64,000 nt of DNA from contig CAADGB010000477.1 of assembly GCA_900696455.1 (NCBI GenBank), positions 1-64,000 on the forward strand, read 5' to 3'. Both the position numbers and the translations under genes were made by a program. Positions 1-9,165 of the stretch are shown here, in pieces (the first letter of the stretch is position 1; each line of letters starts with the position of its first letter). Under the pieces are notes generated by a model. That model saw only the letters and a list, made by a program, of their open reading frames with translations, searched no databases and was not told the origin of the DNA. Source of the stretch: an uncultured delta proteobacterium (GTDB taxonomy: Bacteria > Myxococcota_A > Polyangia > Haliangiales > Haliangiaceae).

Positions 1-3000
1 ATGGCCTCGGCGTCGGCGCGGCGCGCGGTGGCGTCCGGGTCGGCGGCGTCGCCGACGCGCCCATCGCCGGCGCCGGCGGGGGCGGGGCGCCGGTACGCGC
101 CGGCGGCGGCGACGTACCAGCGGGCGGCGTCGAGATCGCCGGCGGCCAGCGCCAGCCGCGCCTGCTCGAGGATCGCGCCCGGGTCGTGGTCGCGGCGGGC
201 GGCGACCACCGCGCGCAGGGGGAGGGCGCGCGGCCCGCCCAGGTCCCGGTAGTACACGTCCTGCTGCCGCCGGTCGTATCCGCCGCGATCCGCGCGCGCG
301 GCCATCTCGGTCGCGCGCGCGACCTCGCCGCGCTGCTCGAACCAGACCGTGAGGTTGTTCCACAGGTCGCCGTGGTGCGCCGGGGCGAAGGTGGTGGCGA
401 CCTCGTCGATGACGGCGCCGGCGTCGACGCCGTGGACCGCGGCCTCGCCGGGGTGGTTGACGACCAGCCAGGTCAGCGCGATGGCCACGTCCTCGTCGTG
501 GATCCCGCCGCGCCAGGCCGCCTGACAGGCGGCGATGGCCGCGGCGACCTGATCGGCATCGACGCGCAGCCGGCACGCCAGCGCCGCGCTGCCGGGGCCC
601 GCGCCGGGGTGGGCGAGCAGCGCGTCGGTCACCTCGCCGACGTCCCGGTCGCGGTCGCGCCAGAGGCGCCAGAGCTCCCGCACCAGCTCGTCGGGCAGGC
701 GCGCGCGGTCGGCCAGGAGCCGGCGGACCGGGTGGCTCACCGCGAGCGGCTCGTCGTCGCGGACGCGGGCGGCGGGGGCGGGGGCCTCGGCCGCCTGCCG
801 GGCCTCGGCGACGTCGCCCGCCAGGAGCGCAAGCCACGCCCGGCGGGCGCGATCCGGCGCGTCGAACGTGCGGAGCAGGGCGAGCGCCGAGCCGGCGCGC
901 GCGCGCACCTCGGCCGGCGCGGCCGCGAGGAGGGCGGCCTCCCTCGCCTGCAGGAGCCCGTGCTCGGGATGCGCGGTCCCCAGCGCCCACGGCGCCAGCC
1001 CCGCCGCGTGCGCCGCCCCGATCGCCGCGCGGCTGGCGGCGGGCACGAGCGCCTCGCGGTGGGCGTCCGGGCGCGCCGGCTGCGCCAGCTCGTAGGCCAG
1101 GCGCACCCACGGGCCCGCGACGCGGCGGGCGATGAAGGCCGTCACCGCCGGGCGCAGCCGGGCGAGGTCGTGACGGTCGTGGTGCGCGGTGACCAACGCG
1201 CGCTCGGGCAGGTTGGCGGGGAGCGCGGGCGCGGCGCCCGACCGGCCGCGGGCGGCGTGACCGAGGGCGAGCACGACGTCGATCGCGATCGCCTCGTCGC
1301 CGGTGAGGCCGGCGCGCAGCGCGCGCAGCGCGTCGAGGTGGGCGGCGAGCGCGCGGCCGTCGGCGCGGTAGCCGTAGACGACGGCGGAGATCGCGCTGGC
1401 GAGGCGGGCGGCGGCGCCGTCGTCGACGTCGTCCAGCGCGGATTCGGGGTCGGGGTCGGGGCCGAAGTCGTCGTCGGCGTCGGATCCGGACTCGGGATCG
1501 GATCCGGGCTCGGACTCGGACTCGGACCTGGACCCGGACCTGGCGTCGACGGCGTCGCGCGGCGCCTGGGACGGGGGCCAGGTGGCGCCGGCGAGCTGGC
1601 CGAAGGCGAAGGAGGCGGCGTCGGGATCGAGGCCGGCGCGCACGTCCTCGATGGCGAGGCGAGCGCCGAGCTGGCCCAGCGGCGCGAGCAGGCCGCCATG
1701 ATCGACGCGCAGGCGCTCCGCGGTCGCCGCGTCGCCCTGGGCGAGCGCGGCCCGCAGGGCGATCGTCGCCCACAGCTCGCCGAGCGCGGGGGCGGTCCCC
1801 TCGAGCGCGAGGATCTGCGGGGCGAGCGCCCGCAGCTCGTGGCCCGGGGACCAGCGCAGCGCGCCCAGCCACGTGGTCGTCACGCCCGGCACCCGGCCGA
1901 GGCGGACGATCGCGTCGATCCGGGAGGTGCCCTCGCGTTCGTCCCCGTCTCCGTCCTCGTCCCCGTCCCCGTCCTCGTCCTCGTCCTCGTCCTCGTCGTA
2001 CGCGAGCGCGGCGTACGCCGCCCGCAGGCGGGCGCAGCCGACCGCGGGCAGCGCGGCGTCCACGCAGTGCGCGAGCAGGGCCCGCTGGTTCGGGTCGCTG
2101 GTGCGCTCCAGCGCGCGGCGCCGCACCCGCGCCGGCGCGCGGTCATCGGCGGCGACCGTCCCCGCGACGTCGGCGCCGCGGACCTGCGCGAGCACGGGCC
2201 AGCCTCGCTCGACGACCCGGGCGGCGGCCTCCGCGGCGAGCGCCTGCAGGCTCGGCGTCTCCGGTCGCTCCAGGTACGCGAGCTCGTGGGCGGCGACCCA
2301 CGGCGAGCCGAGCCCGCCGCGGCGGGCGCGCCAGGTCCGGTAGGTCGCGAGCGCGCCGCCGTGCAGGGCCACGAGCCCGCGCAGGTCGGCGGCCAGCTCC
2401 TCCAGCGCGGCCGGCGCCGGCGCCGCGAGGCGCGCGCTGGCCTCGCCCGGGAGCCCGGCGCGACCCAGCACCCAGCTCACCGCGAGCCGCAGCGCGGCGG
2501 CGGCGGGCGCCCCCTCCTCGGCGTGGGCGACGATCGCGACCGCGCGGGCGCCGTCCATCCACGGCCCCTCGGCGGTGACGCCGAGGACCGCGCGCAGCAG
2601 GTCGGGATCGACCGCGCCGCCGCCGGCCGCGGCCTCGGCGTCGAGGGCGAGCACGAGGCGCGCCGGCGCGTGCAGCGGATCGACGGCGAGGAGCGCCCGC
2701 GCGGTGGCCCTGACCGCGGCCAGGTCGCCCGCCGTGACCTCGCCGTAGAGCCGTCGCTCCAGCAGGTCGACGAACGGCGGCCCCAGCTCCACCAGGACCT
2801 CGCGCTCGAGCCGCGGGACCACCGGGGCGGCGCGGGCGACCAGCGCCCGCTCCTGCGGCGTGCGCGCGGCGGCCTGCGCGCTCGTCAGCACGTCGTCGGG
2901 GAGCCAGCCGCCGCGGGCGAGGATCCGGAACCACACCGCGGTCCGGGGATCGTCGGTCGCGAGGTCGCGGGTGACCTCGGGGACGCGCCAGTCGATCGTG

Positions 3001-3362
3001 TGTCGCTCCAGCACCGCCAGCGCCGCGTCGCGATCGGCCTCGACCTCGCGCCGGGCCGCGGCGACGTCGCCGCCGCCGTCCTGGGCGAGCACCAGCCGCT
3101 GCCGCGACAGCGTCAGCGCCGCCGCCGCGGCGTCGCCGGCCTCGGCGCCGTTGCCGAGCCGGTCGGCGAGGTCACGCAGCGCGCGCAGGCGCGGCCGCGG
3201 ATCGTCGGCCGGCGCCAGCACGTCGTCGACCGGGCCCAGCGCCGCGCGGGCGGCGCGGACGTCGTCGGCGACGCGGGGCTCGGCGACCCGGCCGGCGGTG
3301 CCGGCGCAGGCGGCGAGCGCGCAGAGGAGGGCGAGCGGGATCGCGAGCGACCGGCGAGGCAT
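1..3362 (-). CDS. Large helical-repeat lipoprotein, C-terminus beyond window edge
   Basis: The frame is open from an ATG at 3362 to the left edge, so about 1120 N-terminal residues are seen and the stop is missing. The protein begins with a lipoprotein signal ending LALLCALAAC, so residue 19 would be the lipidated Cys and the product would sit on an envelope membrane. The remainder is Ala/Asp/Arg-rich with helical segments such as LEQARLALAAGDLDAARWYV near the visible end, which resemble TPR-type repeats. Two acidic low-complexity tracts occur: Asp/Glu/Gly at about residues 455-478 and Ser/Glu/Asp/Pro at about 606-640. GGGGA lies 4 bases before the start. No enzyme motif was recognised; a scaffold or protein-protein contact role is only a guess. 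Confidence 0.6.
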   Translation of the reverse strand, partial: MPRRSLAIPLALLCALAACAGTAGRVAEPRVADDVRAARAALGPVDDVLAPADDPRPRLRALRDLADRLGNGAEAGDAAAAALTLSRQRLVLAQDGGGDVAAARREVEADRDAALAVLERHTIDWRVPEVTRDLATDDPRTAVWFRILARGGWLPDDVLTSAQAAARTPQERALVARAAPVVPRLEREVLVELGPPFVDLLERRLYGEVTAGDLAAVRATARALLAVDPLHAPARLVLALDAEAAAGGGAVDPDLLRAVLGVTAEGPWMDGARAVAIVAHAEEGAPAAAALRLAVSWVLGRAGLPGEASARLAAPAPAALEELAADLRGLVALHGGALATYRTWRARRGGLGSPWVAAHELAYLERPETPSLQALAAEAAARVVERGWPVLAQVRGADVAGTVAADDRAPARVRRRALERTSDPNQRALLAHCVDAALPAVGCARLRAAYAALAYDEDEDEDEDGDGDEDGDGDEREGTSRIDAIVRLGRVPGVTTTWLGALRWSPGHELRALAPQILALEGTAPALGELWATIALRAALAQGDAATAERLRVDHGGLLAPLGQLGARLAIEDVRAGLDPDAASFAFGQLAGATWPPSQAPRDAVDARSGSRSESESEPGSDPESGSDADDDFGPDPDPESALDDVDDGAAARLASAISAVVYGYRADGRALAAHLDALRALRAGLTGDEAIAIDVVLALGHAARGRSGAAPALPANLPERALVTAHHDRHDLARLRPAVTAFIARRVAGPWVRLAYELAQPARPDAHREALVPAASRAAIGAAHAAGLAPWALGTAHPEHGLLQAREAALLAAAPAEVRARAGSALALLRTFDAPDRARRAWLALLAGDVAEARQAAEAPAPAARVRDDEPLAVSHPVRRLLADRARLPDELVRELWRLWRDRDRDVGEVTDALLAHPGAGPGSAALACRLRVDADQVAAAIAACQAAWRGGIHDEDVAIALTWLVVNHPGEAAVHGVDAGAVIDEVATTFAPAHHGDLWNNLTVWFEQRGEVARATEMAARADRGGYDRRQQDVYYRDLGGPRALPLRAVVAARRDHDPGAILEQARLALAAGDLDAARWYVAAAGAYRRPAPAGAGDGRVGDAADPDATARRADAEA

Positions 3363-3482
3363 GAGATCCCCGACCCTAGCGAAAACCCTGAGGTCGGCCA
3401 AGACGGGAGAAACGGTACCGGACGGGCCGGGCGCGGCAGGGACCGTCGGGGAAGGGCGGGGCGCGGCACGATGGCGCATGGT

Positions 3483-3505
3483 GGGCTCCTTGTTCAGGGG
3501 AGCCC
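3483..3505. terminator. 7-bp hairpin downstream of the transporter gene
   Basis: GGGCTCC and GGAGCCC flank a 9-base loop, 56 bases beyond the transporter stop on the minus strand. No T-run follows, so it could be a weak terminator or a processing site. The rest of the 3363-3560 gap shows nothing else clear. Confidence 0.3.
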
Positions 3506-3560
3506 TATCGGACGGCCGCGCCGGTTGTTGCGTGCCGGCCCGCGGAACGACCTGGGCCGA

Positions 3561-5567
3561 TCAGGGCCGCTTCGCCAGCGCGGCCCGGTAGGTCATGGTC
3601 ATGGCGATCGCCACCAGGATCATGCCCGGCCACATCAGATCGTGGTACGCGCCGCCGGCGATCGCGATGACCTTGGCGTCGCCCGAGATCGCGCTGGGGA
3701 TGGCGACCACGAGGCCCATGAGGGCCTCGCCGGTGATGAGGCCGGCGGAGAACAGGAGGCCCTGACGCTCGACCGTGGCCCGGCGCTCGCCGCCGGCCGC
3801 GCCCTCGGCCCGCAGCGCCCGATCGATGGCCCACGCGATCAGGCCGCCGAACAGGATCGGCGTCGACAGGTCGAACGGCAGGTAGACGCCGACCGCGAAC
3901 GCCATGACCGGGGTCCGGAACGACCAGCCGGCCTTCTCGGCCACCAGGTCGAGGGCGATCACGACCAGCGCGATCACCGCGCCGATGCCGATGAAGAGCT
4001 TGGGCAGGCCGCCCTGGAAGACGCCCTGCGCCACCGAGCCCATGAGGTTGGCCTGGGGCGCCGACAGCGCCTTGCTGCCGATCGTGAAGGCCTCGTGCAG
4101 GAGGTTGAGCAGCGGCGCCATCAGGAGCGCCGCCACCACCACGCCGACGATCTGCATGACCTGCTGCTTCCACGGCGTCGAGCCGACGAGCTGGCCGGCC
4201 TTGAGGTCCTGGACGTTGTCGGCCCCGATCGAGGCGGCGCAGCAGACCACGCCGCCGATGAGGATGGCGGCCACCGGGCCGGCCTCGGGGCCCACGCCCA
4301 TGGCCAGGAGCAGGAGCGCCGAGGTCAGGATCGTCGCGATCGTGATGCCCGACACCGGGTTGTTCGAGGAGCCGACCAGGCCGGCCATGTACGACGCGAC
4401 CGCGGCGAACAGGAAGCCGGCCACCAGCATCACCACCGCCATCACCGCCGAGATGCCCCACGAGCCGACGAAGTGGTGGAAGATGAAGAACAGCGGGATC
4501 ACCGACAGGCCGATGAGCACCAGGATGATGTTCATCGGCATGTCGCGCTCGGTGCGGAGCATCGTGTGGCCGCCGCCGACGCGGGTCTTCTGGTAGGCGT
4601 CGAGGCCGGCCTTGATGCCGGACAGGAGCGAGCGGCGCAGGCGGATGAGGGCGTAGAAGCCGCCCACCAGCATGCAGCCGACGCCGAGGTAGCGGGTGGC
4701 GCCGTAGTGGATCTCGTCGGCGGCGACCAGCGCGGTCAGGTCCCGGTCGGCGAGGAGGTCGGCCAGGGTCTGGCCGCTGGCGCGGTCGACGATGATCGCG
4801 GTGGCGTCGCCGAGCTCGGCGAACAGCGGGATGGCGATCCAGCGGTTGACGGCGGCGCCGGCGAAGATCACCAGCGCGACGTTGAGGCCGACGATGTAGC
4901 CGACGCCGATCAGCGCCGGCGACAGGTTGGAGCCGACGTAGAGCGGGGTCTTGCCGGTGACGTAGGTGGCCCAGGCCGCGGTCTCGCCGTAGAGCTTGAG
5001 GCCGGTGGCGCCGATCTTGCCGATGGCGCCGACCACGGCGGCCAGGGCGATGATGCCGACGCCGCCGCCGTGGGTGGCGCCGACCTTGAGCACCTCGGCG
5101 GTGGCCACGCCCTCGGGGAACTGCAGCGGCTGGTCGATGATGAGGGCGCGGCGCAGCGGGATCGTGAACAGCACGCCGAGGATGCCGCCGAAGCCGGCGA
5201 TGAGCGTGGTCTCGACGTAGGAGAACCGCGACCAGGTGCCGAGGATGAGCAGCGCGGGCAGGGTGAAGATGACGCCGGCGGCCAGGCCCTCGCCCGACGC
5301 CGCCGAGGTCTGCACCAGGTTGTTCTGCAGGATGTTGCTGCCGCGCACGAAGCGCAGGATGCCCATCGAGATGACCGCGGCCGGGATCGAGGCCGAGACC
5401 GTCATGCCCGCGAACATGCCCAGGTAGGCGTTGGCGCCGGCGAGCACGGCCGACAGGATCGAGCCGAGGACGACGACGCCGATCGTCAGCTCGACCAGGC
5501 TCTGGCTGGCGGGGATGAACGGCGTGACGGACGACGGCTTGGACGCGGGCGGCGGATCGCTGGCCAT
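3561..5567 (-). CDS. OPT-family oligopeptide/metal-chelate transporter
   Basis: A polytopic inner-membrane protein of 668 residues, the usual length for prokaryotic OPT/YSL proteins, which import small peptides or metal chelates with protons. It has many hydrophobic helices and family-typical segments: NAYLGMFAGMTVSASIPAA near residue 50, an SAASGEGLAAG stretch near residue 90, and SSNNPVSGITI near residue 400. A GTG two codons upstream (5573) is possible, but AAGGGAG lies 5 bases before the ATG at 5567, so that ATG is preferred. The gene stands alone; the downstream lipoprotein is 198 bases away. The substrate cannot be told from sequence. Confidence 0.88.
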   Translation of the reverse strand: MASDPPPASKPSSVTPFIPASQSLVELTIGVVVLGSILSAVLAGANAYLGMFAGMTVSASIPAAVISMGILRFVRGSNILQNNLVQTSAASGEGLAAGVIFTLPALLILGTWSRFSYVETTLIAGFGGILGVLFTIPLRRALIIDQPLQFPEGVATAEVLKVGATHGGGVGIIALAAVVGAIGKIGATGLKLYGETAAWATYVTGKTPLYVGSNLSPALIGVGYIVGLNVALVIFAGAAVNRWIAIPLFAELGDATAIIVDRASGQTLADLLADRDLTALVAADEIHYGATRYLGVGCMLVGGFYALIRLRRSLLSGIKAGLDAYQKTRVGGGHTMLRTERDMPMNIILVLIGLSVIPLFFIFHHFVGSWGISAVMAVVMLVAGFLFAAVASYMAGLVGSSNNPVSGITIATILTSALLLLAMGVGPEAGPVAAILIGGVVCCAASIGADNVQDLKAGQLVGSTPWKQQVMQIVGVVVAALLMAPLLNLLHEAFTIGSKALSAPQANLMGSVAQGVFQGGLPKLFIGIGAVIALVVIALDLVAEKAGWSFRTPVMAFAVGVYLPFDLSTPILFGGLIAWAIDRALRAEGAAGGERRATVERQGLLFSAGLITGEALMGLVVAIPSAISGDAKVIAIAGGAYHDLMWPGMILVAIAMTMTYRAALAKRP

Positions 5568-5636
5568 GGACACTCCCTTGCCGCGCGATTAGTCCACCCG
5601 CTCCCGGAGACGGTCAACGGGAGGCCCCGGGTTTGA

Positions 5637-7067
5637 TCAGGCGCGGGCGGCGCGCCGCCGCGGCCGCCGCAGGCCGGGCGCGCCGAGGCCGAGGCCGAGG
5701 CCGAGGGCCAGCGTCAGGTCGCCGAGGCCGCGCCCGCCGCGGGCGGCGCCGCAGCCGCCGCTGTCGCCGCCCGGCCAGCACAGCCCGGCGCCGTCGCCGA
5801 TGCAGGCGTAGCCGCCGGGGCAGCGGCGCCCGTCGTCGCACGGCAGCGTGCAGGCCGCGCCGTCGTCGACGGTGGCCGTGCACTGGCCCGAGCCGCAGTC
5901 GGCGCCGGTGGCGCAGGTCGCGCCGAGGCCGCCGGGCGCCGACGCGCCCGGCACGCAGGCGCCGCCCAGGCAGTGGTGGCCGGCGGCGCAGGCGCCGTCG
6001 GCGCCGCACGCGGCGAGGGCGAGGACGGCGACCGAGGCCTCGCCCTCGAGGCCGCGCTGGTCGATCGCGCGCACCCGGACGGCGTGCGGCCCGGGCGCCA
6101 GGTCGGCCGGCCCGTTGAAGGCGAACGGCGGCGCGGTCAGCGCGGTGACGGTGGTGCCGTCGACGGCGAGCGCCACCTCCTGCATCTCGAGCAGCGTGTC
6201 GAGGGCGACCTGCACCGGGAAGCCGCCGCGCACCCAGGCCCCGGCGTGGGGCGTCGTGATCGTCACCCCGGGCGCGGGCAGCTCGCTGGCGCCGAAGGTG
6301 GCGGTGAGGAACGTGTAGCTGTTCTGGGTGTCGCCACCGCACCAGCACTCGCGCGGCGCCGCCAGCTCCTCGCCGCAGGCCCCGGCCTGGTTCTGGAAGC
6401 GCTTGCGGTAGGGCGGCACCAGGTAGGTCATGGGGTCGTCGCGCAGGAGCACGTGATCGAGGCCGAAGGCGTGGGCGGTCTCCTGCGCCACCGCCCAGCA
6501 CAGCACGTCGGTCTGGTCGGTGAGGTTGGCGAAGACGAAGGTAGGGACGTTGTCGATGATGCCGCCGCACGGCACGAACGGCGCCACGCCCAGCGCCCCC
6601 TCGAGCTGGATGTCCTCGGGGTCGCCGCCGACGAAGACCTCGAAGTGGCTGGCCTGCCCCGGATCTTCGGTGACGATCTGGACGTCGAACGGGGCGTAGG
6701 TCTCGCGCACGCAGCGCACCAGCGCGGCCCAGGCGGCGTCGCCGTGCGGCCACGCGTCGAGCTGCGACGTCTGCTGGGGGATGCTCGAGCGGTTGGTGCG
6801 CGAGTCGTCGGTGCCGGGGACGACGATGCAGCCGCCGGGGCGGCAGTCGTTCATGTAGATGACGCGGGAGAAGCCACCGTGCGCCGGGGCCTGGACCCGG
6901 CGCTGGCCGAAGACGCCGACCTTCCAGCCGTCGCCGTCGGGGGTGCCGGTGCGAGGCGCGGCGGCGGCCGGGCCGGTGCCGGCGGCGGCGAGGGCCAGGC
7001 CGGCGGCGAGACCGGCGGCGAGACCGGCGGCGAGACCGGCGGCGAGGCGCGAGCGGGGACGGAGCAC
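5637..7067 (-). CDS. Secreted metzincin-like protein with MYXO-CTERM-like tail
   Basis: 476 residues from a GTG at 7067; earlier in-frame starts would overlap the divergent gene. The N-terminus is a signal peptide whose core is a repeated Ala-Ala-Gly-Leu. Near residue 195 is AQETAHAFGLDHV, which matches the metzincin zinc motif HExxHxxGxxH except that Gln replaces the first His. A Cys-rich region at about 365-440 (ADGACAAGHHCLGGACVPG) is followed by Gly-Gly-Cys-Gly, a short hydrophobic stretch and an Arg-rich end, like the MYXO-CTERM sorting tail known from myxobacteria. It is therefore probably exported and surface-anchored. Whether it is an active protease is doubtful because of the His-to-Gln change. 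Confidence 0.7.
   Translation of the reverse strand: MLRPRSRLAAGLAAGLAAGLAAGLALAAAGTGPAAAAPRTGTPDGDGWKVGVFGQRRVQAPAHGGFSRVIYMNDCRPGGCIVVPGTDDSRTNRSSIPQQTSQLDAWPHGDAAWAALVRCVRETYAPFDVQIVTEDPGQASHFEVFVGGDPEDIQLEGALGVAPFVPCGGIIDNVPTFVFANLTDQTDVLCWAVAQETAHAFGLDHVLLRDDPMTYLVPPYRKRFQNQAGACGEELAAPRECWCGGDTQNSYTFLTATFGASELPAPGVTITTPHAGAWVRGGFPVQVALDTLLEMQEVALAVDGTTVTALTAPPFAFNGPADLAPGPHAVRVRAIDQRGLEGEASVAVLALAACGADGACAAGHHCLGGACVPGASAPGGLGATCATGADCGSGQCTATVDDGAACTLPCDDGRRCPGGYACIGDGAGLCWPGGDSGGCGAARGGRGLGDLTLALGLGLGLGAPGLRRPRRRAARA
7000..7047. repeat. 12-bp tandem repeat in a signal-peptide region
   Basis: Three exact and one near-exact copies of CCGGCGGCGAGA lie head to tail. On the minus strand they encode Ala-Ala-Gly-Leu units in the hydrophobic core of the secreted protein's signal peptide. 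The repeat length is a multiple of three, so copy-number change would lengthen or shorten the signal core without a frameshift. Confidence 0.85.
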
Positions 7068-7118
7068 CGGCCGAGCATACGCGGCGGCCGCCGTCGCCGC
7101 GGCCGACGGGGGGGAGGC

Positions 7119-7134
7119 TGTGCGTCGGCGCACA
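7119..7134. promoter_or_regulatory. Inverted repeat between divergent genes
   Basis: TGTGCG and CGCACA flank a 4-base centre in the gap between the secreted-protein gene (starts 7067, minus) and the lipoprotein gene (starts 7207, plus). It may be an operator serving either gene. No strong -35/-10 pair was recognised in this gap. Confidence 0.25.
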
Positions 7135-7206
7135 CACCAAGCCTGCGGCGCCGTGGACCTTTCCATGACCCGCGAACGGTGGTTGGATCCGGGGCAGGGG
7201 GCCTCC

Positions 7207-9015
7207 ATGAGACCAGCGTCGTTCCTGTCGTCCTGCGTGTCCGTCTGCGCGCTCGCCTGCGCGTTCGCCATCACCGCCTGCGGACCGTCGACCGGAGGCG
7301 GCGACGACGACGATGACGACGCCGCCACCAACACCTGCAGCCCCGGCCAGCAGCGCTGCACCGGCAACGTGCTGCAGACCTGCCAGGGCGGCTCCTTCGC
7401 CGACGCCGAGACCTGCGCCCAGGCCTGCGATCCGACCCTCGGCTGCGTGGTCTGCCAGCCCAACACCGGCACCTGCAACGGCGACGTGTCGACCGCCTGC
7501 CGCCCCGACGGCTCGGGCTTCGTCGAGGTCTACTGCGATCCGGTCCAGGGCATGAGCTGCGGCCCGGCCGGGGTCTGCGAGGGCGCGTGCTCGCCCGGCG
7601 CGCTCGGCGAGAGCTACGTCGGCTGCGACTACTGGCCGACGGTGACCGGCAACATGGTGTCCCAGGTCTACGACTTCGCGGTCGCGGTCTCCAACACCAC
7701 GAACGCGCCGGCCCAGGTCACGATCGACGGCGGCGCGCTGACCGCCCCCGACGTCTTCACGGTCGGCGCCAACAGCGTCGCCCTCCGCCGCCTGCCGTGG
7801 GTGGGCGCGCTCAAGCTGTGCCTGGGCCAGAGCTGGTCCAACTGCTCGTCGGCCCACCCCAACTCGGCCCGCGCCAACGGCGGCGCGTACCACCTGCGCT
7901 CGACGGTGCCGCTCACGGTCTACCAGTTCAACCCGCTCGACTACGTCAAGCCGGGCGCGCCCGAGAACTCCTACACCAACGACGCCTCGCTCCTGTTCCC
8001 GACCAACGCCTGGCGCGACGAGTACTACGTCGCGACCTGGCAGCAGACCGCGAACGTCTCGCCCAGCCTGCTGGCGGTCACCGCCTACCAGGACAACACG
8101 ACGGTCACGATCACGACCCGGGCCAGCACCACCGCCGAGGGCGGCGCGCCGGCCTTCGTCGCCGGCACCCCGCAGTCGGTCACGCTCAACCAGGGTGACG
8201 TGCTCGAGCTCGGCACCGCCGCCGGCGACCTGACCGGCTCGTACGTGACCGCGGATCGCCCGGTCCAGGTGATCGGCGGCCACTACTGCGCCAACGTCCC
8301 CGACGGCTTCGGCTACTGCGATCACCTCGAGGAGTCGATGTTCCCGGTCGACGCCCTGTCCAACCGCTACATCATCAACGCCCCGGCAGTGACCACCATC
8401 CCCAACGGCAAGGAGCAGATGGTCCGCATCATCGCCACCCAGCCCGGCACCACGCTCACCTACGATCCGCCGCAGGCCGGCGCCCCGACCACGATCGCCA
8501 ACCCCGGCGACTTCGCCGAGATCCCGCGCCAGGCGGCCAGCTACCTCATCACCGCCACCCACAAGGTGCTGGTGGCCCAGCCCATGGAGGGCAGCTCGGT
8601 CGCCGGCGGCACCGGCGACCCGGCGATGTCGCTCGCGGTGCCGGTCGAGCAGTACCGCTCCGCCTACCTGTTCCACGCCCCCACCAACTACCTGACCAAC
8701 TACGTCGACATCACCGCGCCGGTGGGCGCCACCGTCATGCTCGACGGCGTGGCGATCACCAACTGCACCCCCATCGGCGCCAGCGGCTTCGCCCTGGCCC
8801 GCGTCACGCCGCTGGGCCCCGGCCCCGGCAACGACGGCAACCACTCGATCACCGGCTCCCAGCCGTTCGGCATCTCGGTCTACGGCTACGGCGACGACAC
8901 CAGCTACTGGTACCCGGGCGGCCTCAACCTCGAGACCGTGCCCATCGGTCGCCTGGTGCCGCCGCCGGCCGCGCCCGCGCCGGTGGCGCCCGCGCGCGTG
9001 CCCGTGGCGCGCTGA
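7207..9015 (+). CDS. IgGFc-binding-domain lipoprotein
   Basis: 602 residues. The signal peptide ends AFAITAC, so Cys25 would be lipidated, followed by a Gly/Asp-rich linker (GGGDDDDDD) typical of myxobacterial surface lipoproteins. Residues of about 42-135 are Cys-rich (TCSPGQQRCTGNVLQTCQGG), and the rest resembles the IgGFc-binding N-terminal beta-rich domain (segments GSYVTADRPVQVIGGHYC and LITATHKVLVAQ). Such proteins are thought to act in adhesion or as surface scaffold, but bacterial members are little studied. The tail is Pro/Ala-rich. GGGGCAGGGGGCC precedes the ATG. It is transcribed away from the secreted MYXO-CTERM-like protein. Confidence 0.75.
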   Translation: MRPASFLSSCVSVCALACAFAITACGPSTGGGDDDDDDAATNTCSPGQQRCTGNVLQTCQGGSFADAETCAQACDPTLGCVVCQPNTGTCNGDVSTACRPDGSGFVEVYCDPVQGMSCGPAGVCEGACSPGALGESYVGCDYWPTVTGNMVSQVYDFAVAVSNTTNAPAQVTIDGGALTAPDVFTVGANSVALRRLPWVGALKLCLGQSWSNCSSAHPNSARANGGAYHLRSTVPLTVYQFNPLDYVKPGAPENSYTNDASLLFPTNAWRDEYYVATWQQTANVSPSLLAVTAYQDNTTVTITTRASTTAEGGAPAFVAGTPQSVTLNQGDVLELGTAAGDLTGSYVTADRPVQVIGGHYCANVPDGFGYCDHLEESMFPVDALSNRYIINAPAVTTIPNGKEQMVRIIATQPGTTLTYDPPQAGAPTTIANPGDFAEIPRQAASYLITATHKVLVAQPMEGSSVAGGTGDPAMSLAVPVEQYRSAYLFHAPTNYLTNYVDITAPVGATVMLDGVAITNCTPIGASGFALARVTPLGPGPGNDGNHSITGSQPFGISVYGYGDDTSYWYPGGLNLETVPIGRLVPPPAAPAPVAPARVPVAR

Positions 9016-9061
9016 ACGATCGGACCGCCGCCCGCGGCTGTCAGGCCGGGCTGACCAGCGC

Positions 9062-9077
9062 CGGGGCCGATGCCCCG
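9062..9077. terminator. Hairpin after the lipoprotein gene
   Basis: CGGGGC and GCCCCG pair around a CGAT loop, 46 bases after the lipoprotein stop, in the gap between convergent genes. There is no T-tract. Confidence 0.35.
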
Positions 9078-9132
9078 TCGACGACCGGCGCGGCGGATGT
9101 GAGCGAGCTTGCGCGCGAGGTACGAGGAGCCC

Positions 9133-9154
9133 CCCGGGTCTGTCCGTACCCGGG
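9133..9154. terminator. Hairpin between convergent genes
   Basis: CCCGGGT and ACCCGGG pair around an 8-base loop, just beyond the stop of the minus-strand NtrC-type regulator. It may end transcription from either side. No T-tract is visible. Confidence 0.35.
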
Positions 9155-9165
9155 TCGCGCCGCGG

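Noticed and set aside
186-5636. A 1816-codon open frame on the plus strand
   Set aside because: It is antisense to the lipoprotein and OPT transporter genes, has a His/Arg/Asp-rich composition with no domain, and arises because stop codons are rare in such GC-rich DNA.
5614-8844. A 1076-codon minus-strand frame
   Set aside because: It runs antisense to the IgGFc lipoprotein and out of frame with the secreted protein; it is low-complexity Arg/Gly/Ala with no recognisable motif.
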